Below, in pieces: positions 6,479 to 6,667 of a DNA stretch of 6,667 nucleotides. Origin of the DNA: Planctomycetaceae bacterium (lineage in GTDB: Bacteria > Planctomycetota > Planctomycetia > Pirellulales > Thermoguttaceae). The notes under the pieces were generated by a model. That model saw nothing but the letters and a program-made list of their open reading frames with translations, had not been told where the DNA came from and ran no database searches. The stretch spans positions 1-6,667 of the forward strand of contig JAISNF010000176.1 of the NCBI GenBank assembly GCA_031276415.1, in the 5' to 3' direction. The position numbers and the translations under genes were made by a program. Positions within the stretch are counted from its first letter, which is position 1. Each line of letters opens with the position of its first letter.

Positions 6479-6667
6479 TCATTGACCCGGCAAATGTTGT
6501 TGTTCCGTTTCCGTCCGAAAACAGGGTTCACTGTCGGCGAGTACGCCGACCAACGTTTTACCAGAAAACATTGACTATTTGTAACCGTTCACGGAAATTT
6601 AGCGGATGTTTTTAATTCGGAATTCGGAATTATTTTTAACAAATTGTAACTATTCAGTTGAATTTTT
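6479..6667. other. Right-edge intergenic region with a GC-rich hairpin
   Basis: No supported gene is seen. A GC-rich patch holds a perfect hairpin, GTCGGCG (6533-6539), AGTA, CGCCGAC (6544-6550), which stands out from the AT-rich flanks. It lies inside a 30-codon minus-strand frame (6571-6479, starting MFSGKTLVGVLADSE) that has no ribosome site and matches nothing I recognise. The heptamer AATTCGG is tandemly repeated at 6614-6620 and 6621-6627, followed by AATTA. The patch could be a decayed gene, a structured RNA or a dispersed repeat. Confidence 0.35.
6533..6550. other. GC-rich 7-bp hairpin with tetraloop
   Basis: GTCGGCG and CGCCGAC are exact complements separated by AGTA. The stem has six G-C pairs out of seven in an otherwise AT-rich intergenic region, so it should fold stably in RNA from either strand. 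No T-run follows within ten bases on either side, so it is not a standard intrinsic terminator. Confidence 0.5.

Noticed and set aside
1..6667. CRISPR array, tRNA, rRNA, transposase, toxin-antitoxin or defence genes
   Set aside because: No regularly spaced direct repeats, no tRNA cloverleaf that I could find, and no protein with the relevant motifs were found on either strand.

Overview
The window is bacterial, about 40% GC overall, uses the standard code (TGA serves as a stop), and carries three complete protein genes plus one gene fragment at the left edge. The best guess for the host is a Planctomycetota or related PVC-group bacterium. This rests on a large exported GH123/DUF4091-type enzyme, an exported M2/M3-like zinc peptidase, and a pseudopilin-type N-terminus (GFTLVELL). 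That is a lifestyle and taxon guess, not a proof: there is no rRNA or marker gene here.

Layout. Positions 1-81 (minus strand) are the first 27 codons of a pseudopilin-like gene that runs off the left edge. A 23-bp palindromic repeat lies inside this fragment, and a second copy lies 105 bp away, upstream of its start. Positions about 142-410 form a stretch with several strong hairpins and no convincing gene, possibly a structured RNA or a dispersed intergenic repeat. Positions 411-766 are AT-rich and non-coding. They end in a plausible sigma70-type promoter overlapped by four TTGTAAT/ATTACAA half-sites in mirror arrangement. Positions 767-2530 (plus) encode an exported gluzincin metallopeptidase. 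Its stop codon overlaps the start of a HAD-superfamily phosphatase gene (2530-3171, plus), which is far more AT-rich than its neighbours. Positions 3179-3285 hold a 23-bp inverted repeat between two convergent genes. Positions 3340-6261 (minus) encode a 973-residue exported glycoside hydrolase of the GH123/DUF4091 type. Positions 6262-6667, upstream of that gene, contain no convincing gene but carry two hairpins and a short tandem repeat.

How the parts relate. The peptidase and the HAD gene are probably co-transcribed and translationally coupled. The base composition suggests that the HAD gene joined this locus from elsewhere. The hydrolase is convergent with them and is likely transcribed separately from its own upstream region. 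The peptidase and hydrolase both have signal peptides, which fits a scavenger that degrades peptides and amino-sugar-containing glycans outside the cytoplasm. No defence system, CRISPR array, tRNA, rRNA or transposase was found. The items most worth following up are non-coding: the promoter palindrome, the paired palindromic repeats at the left edge, the structured block at 142-410, and the inverted repeat at 3179-3285.
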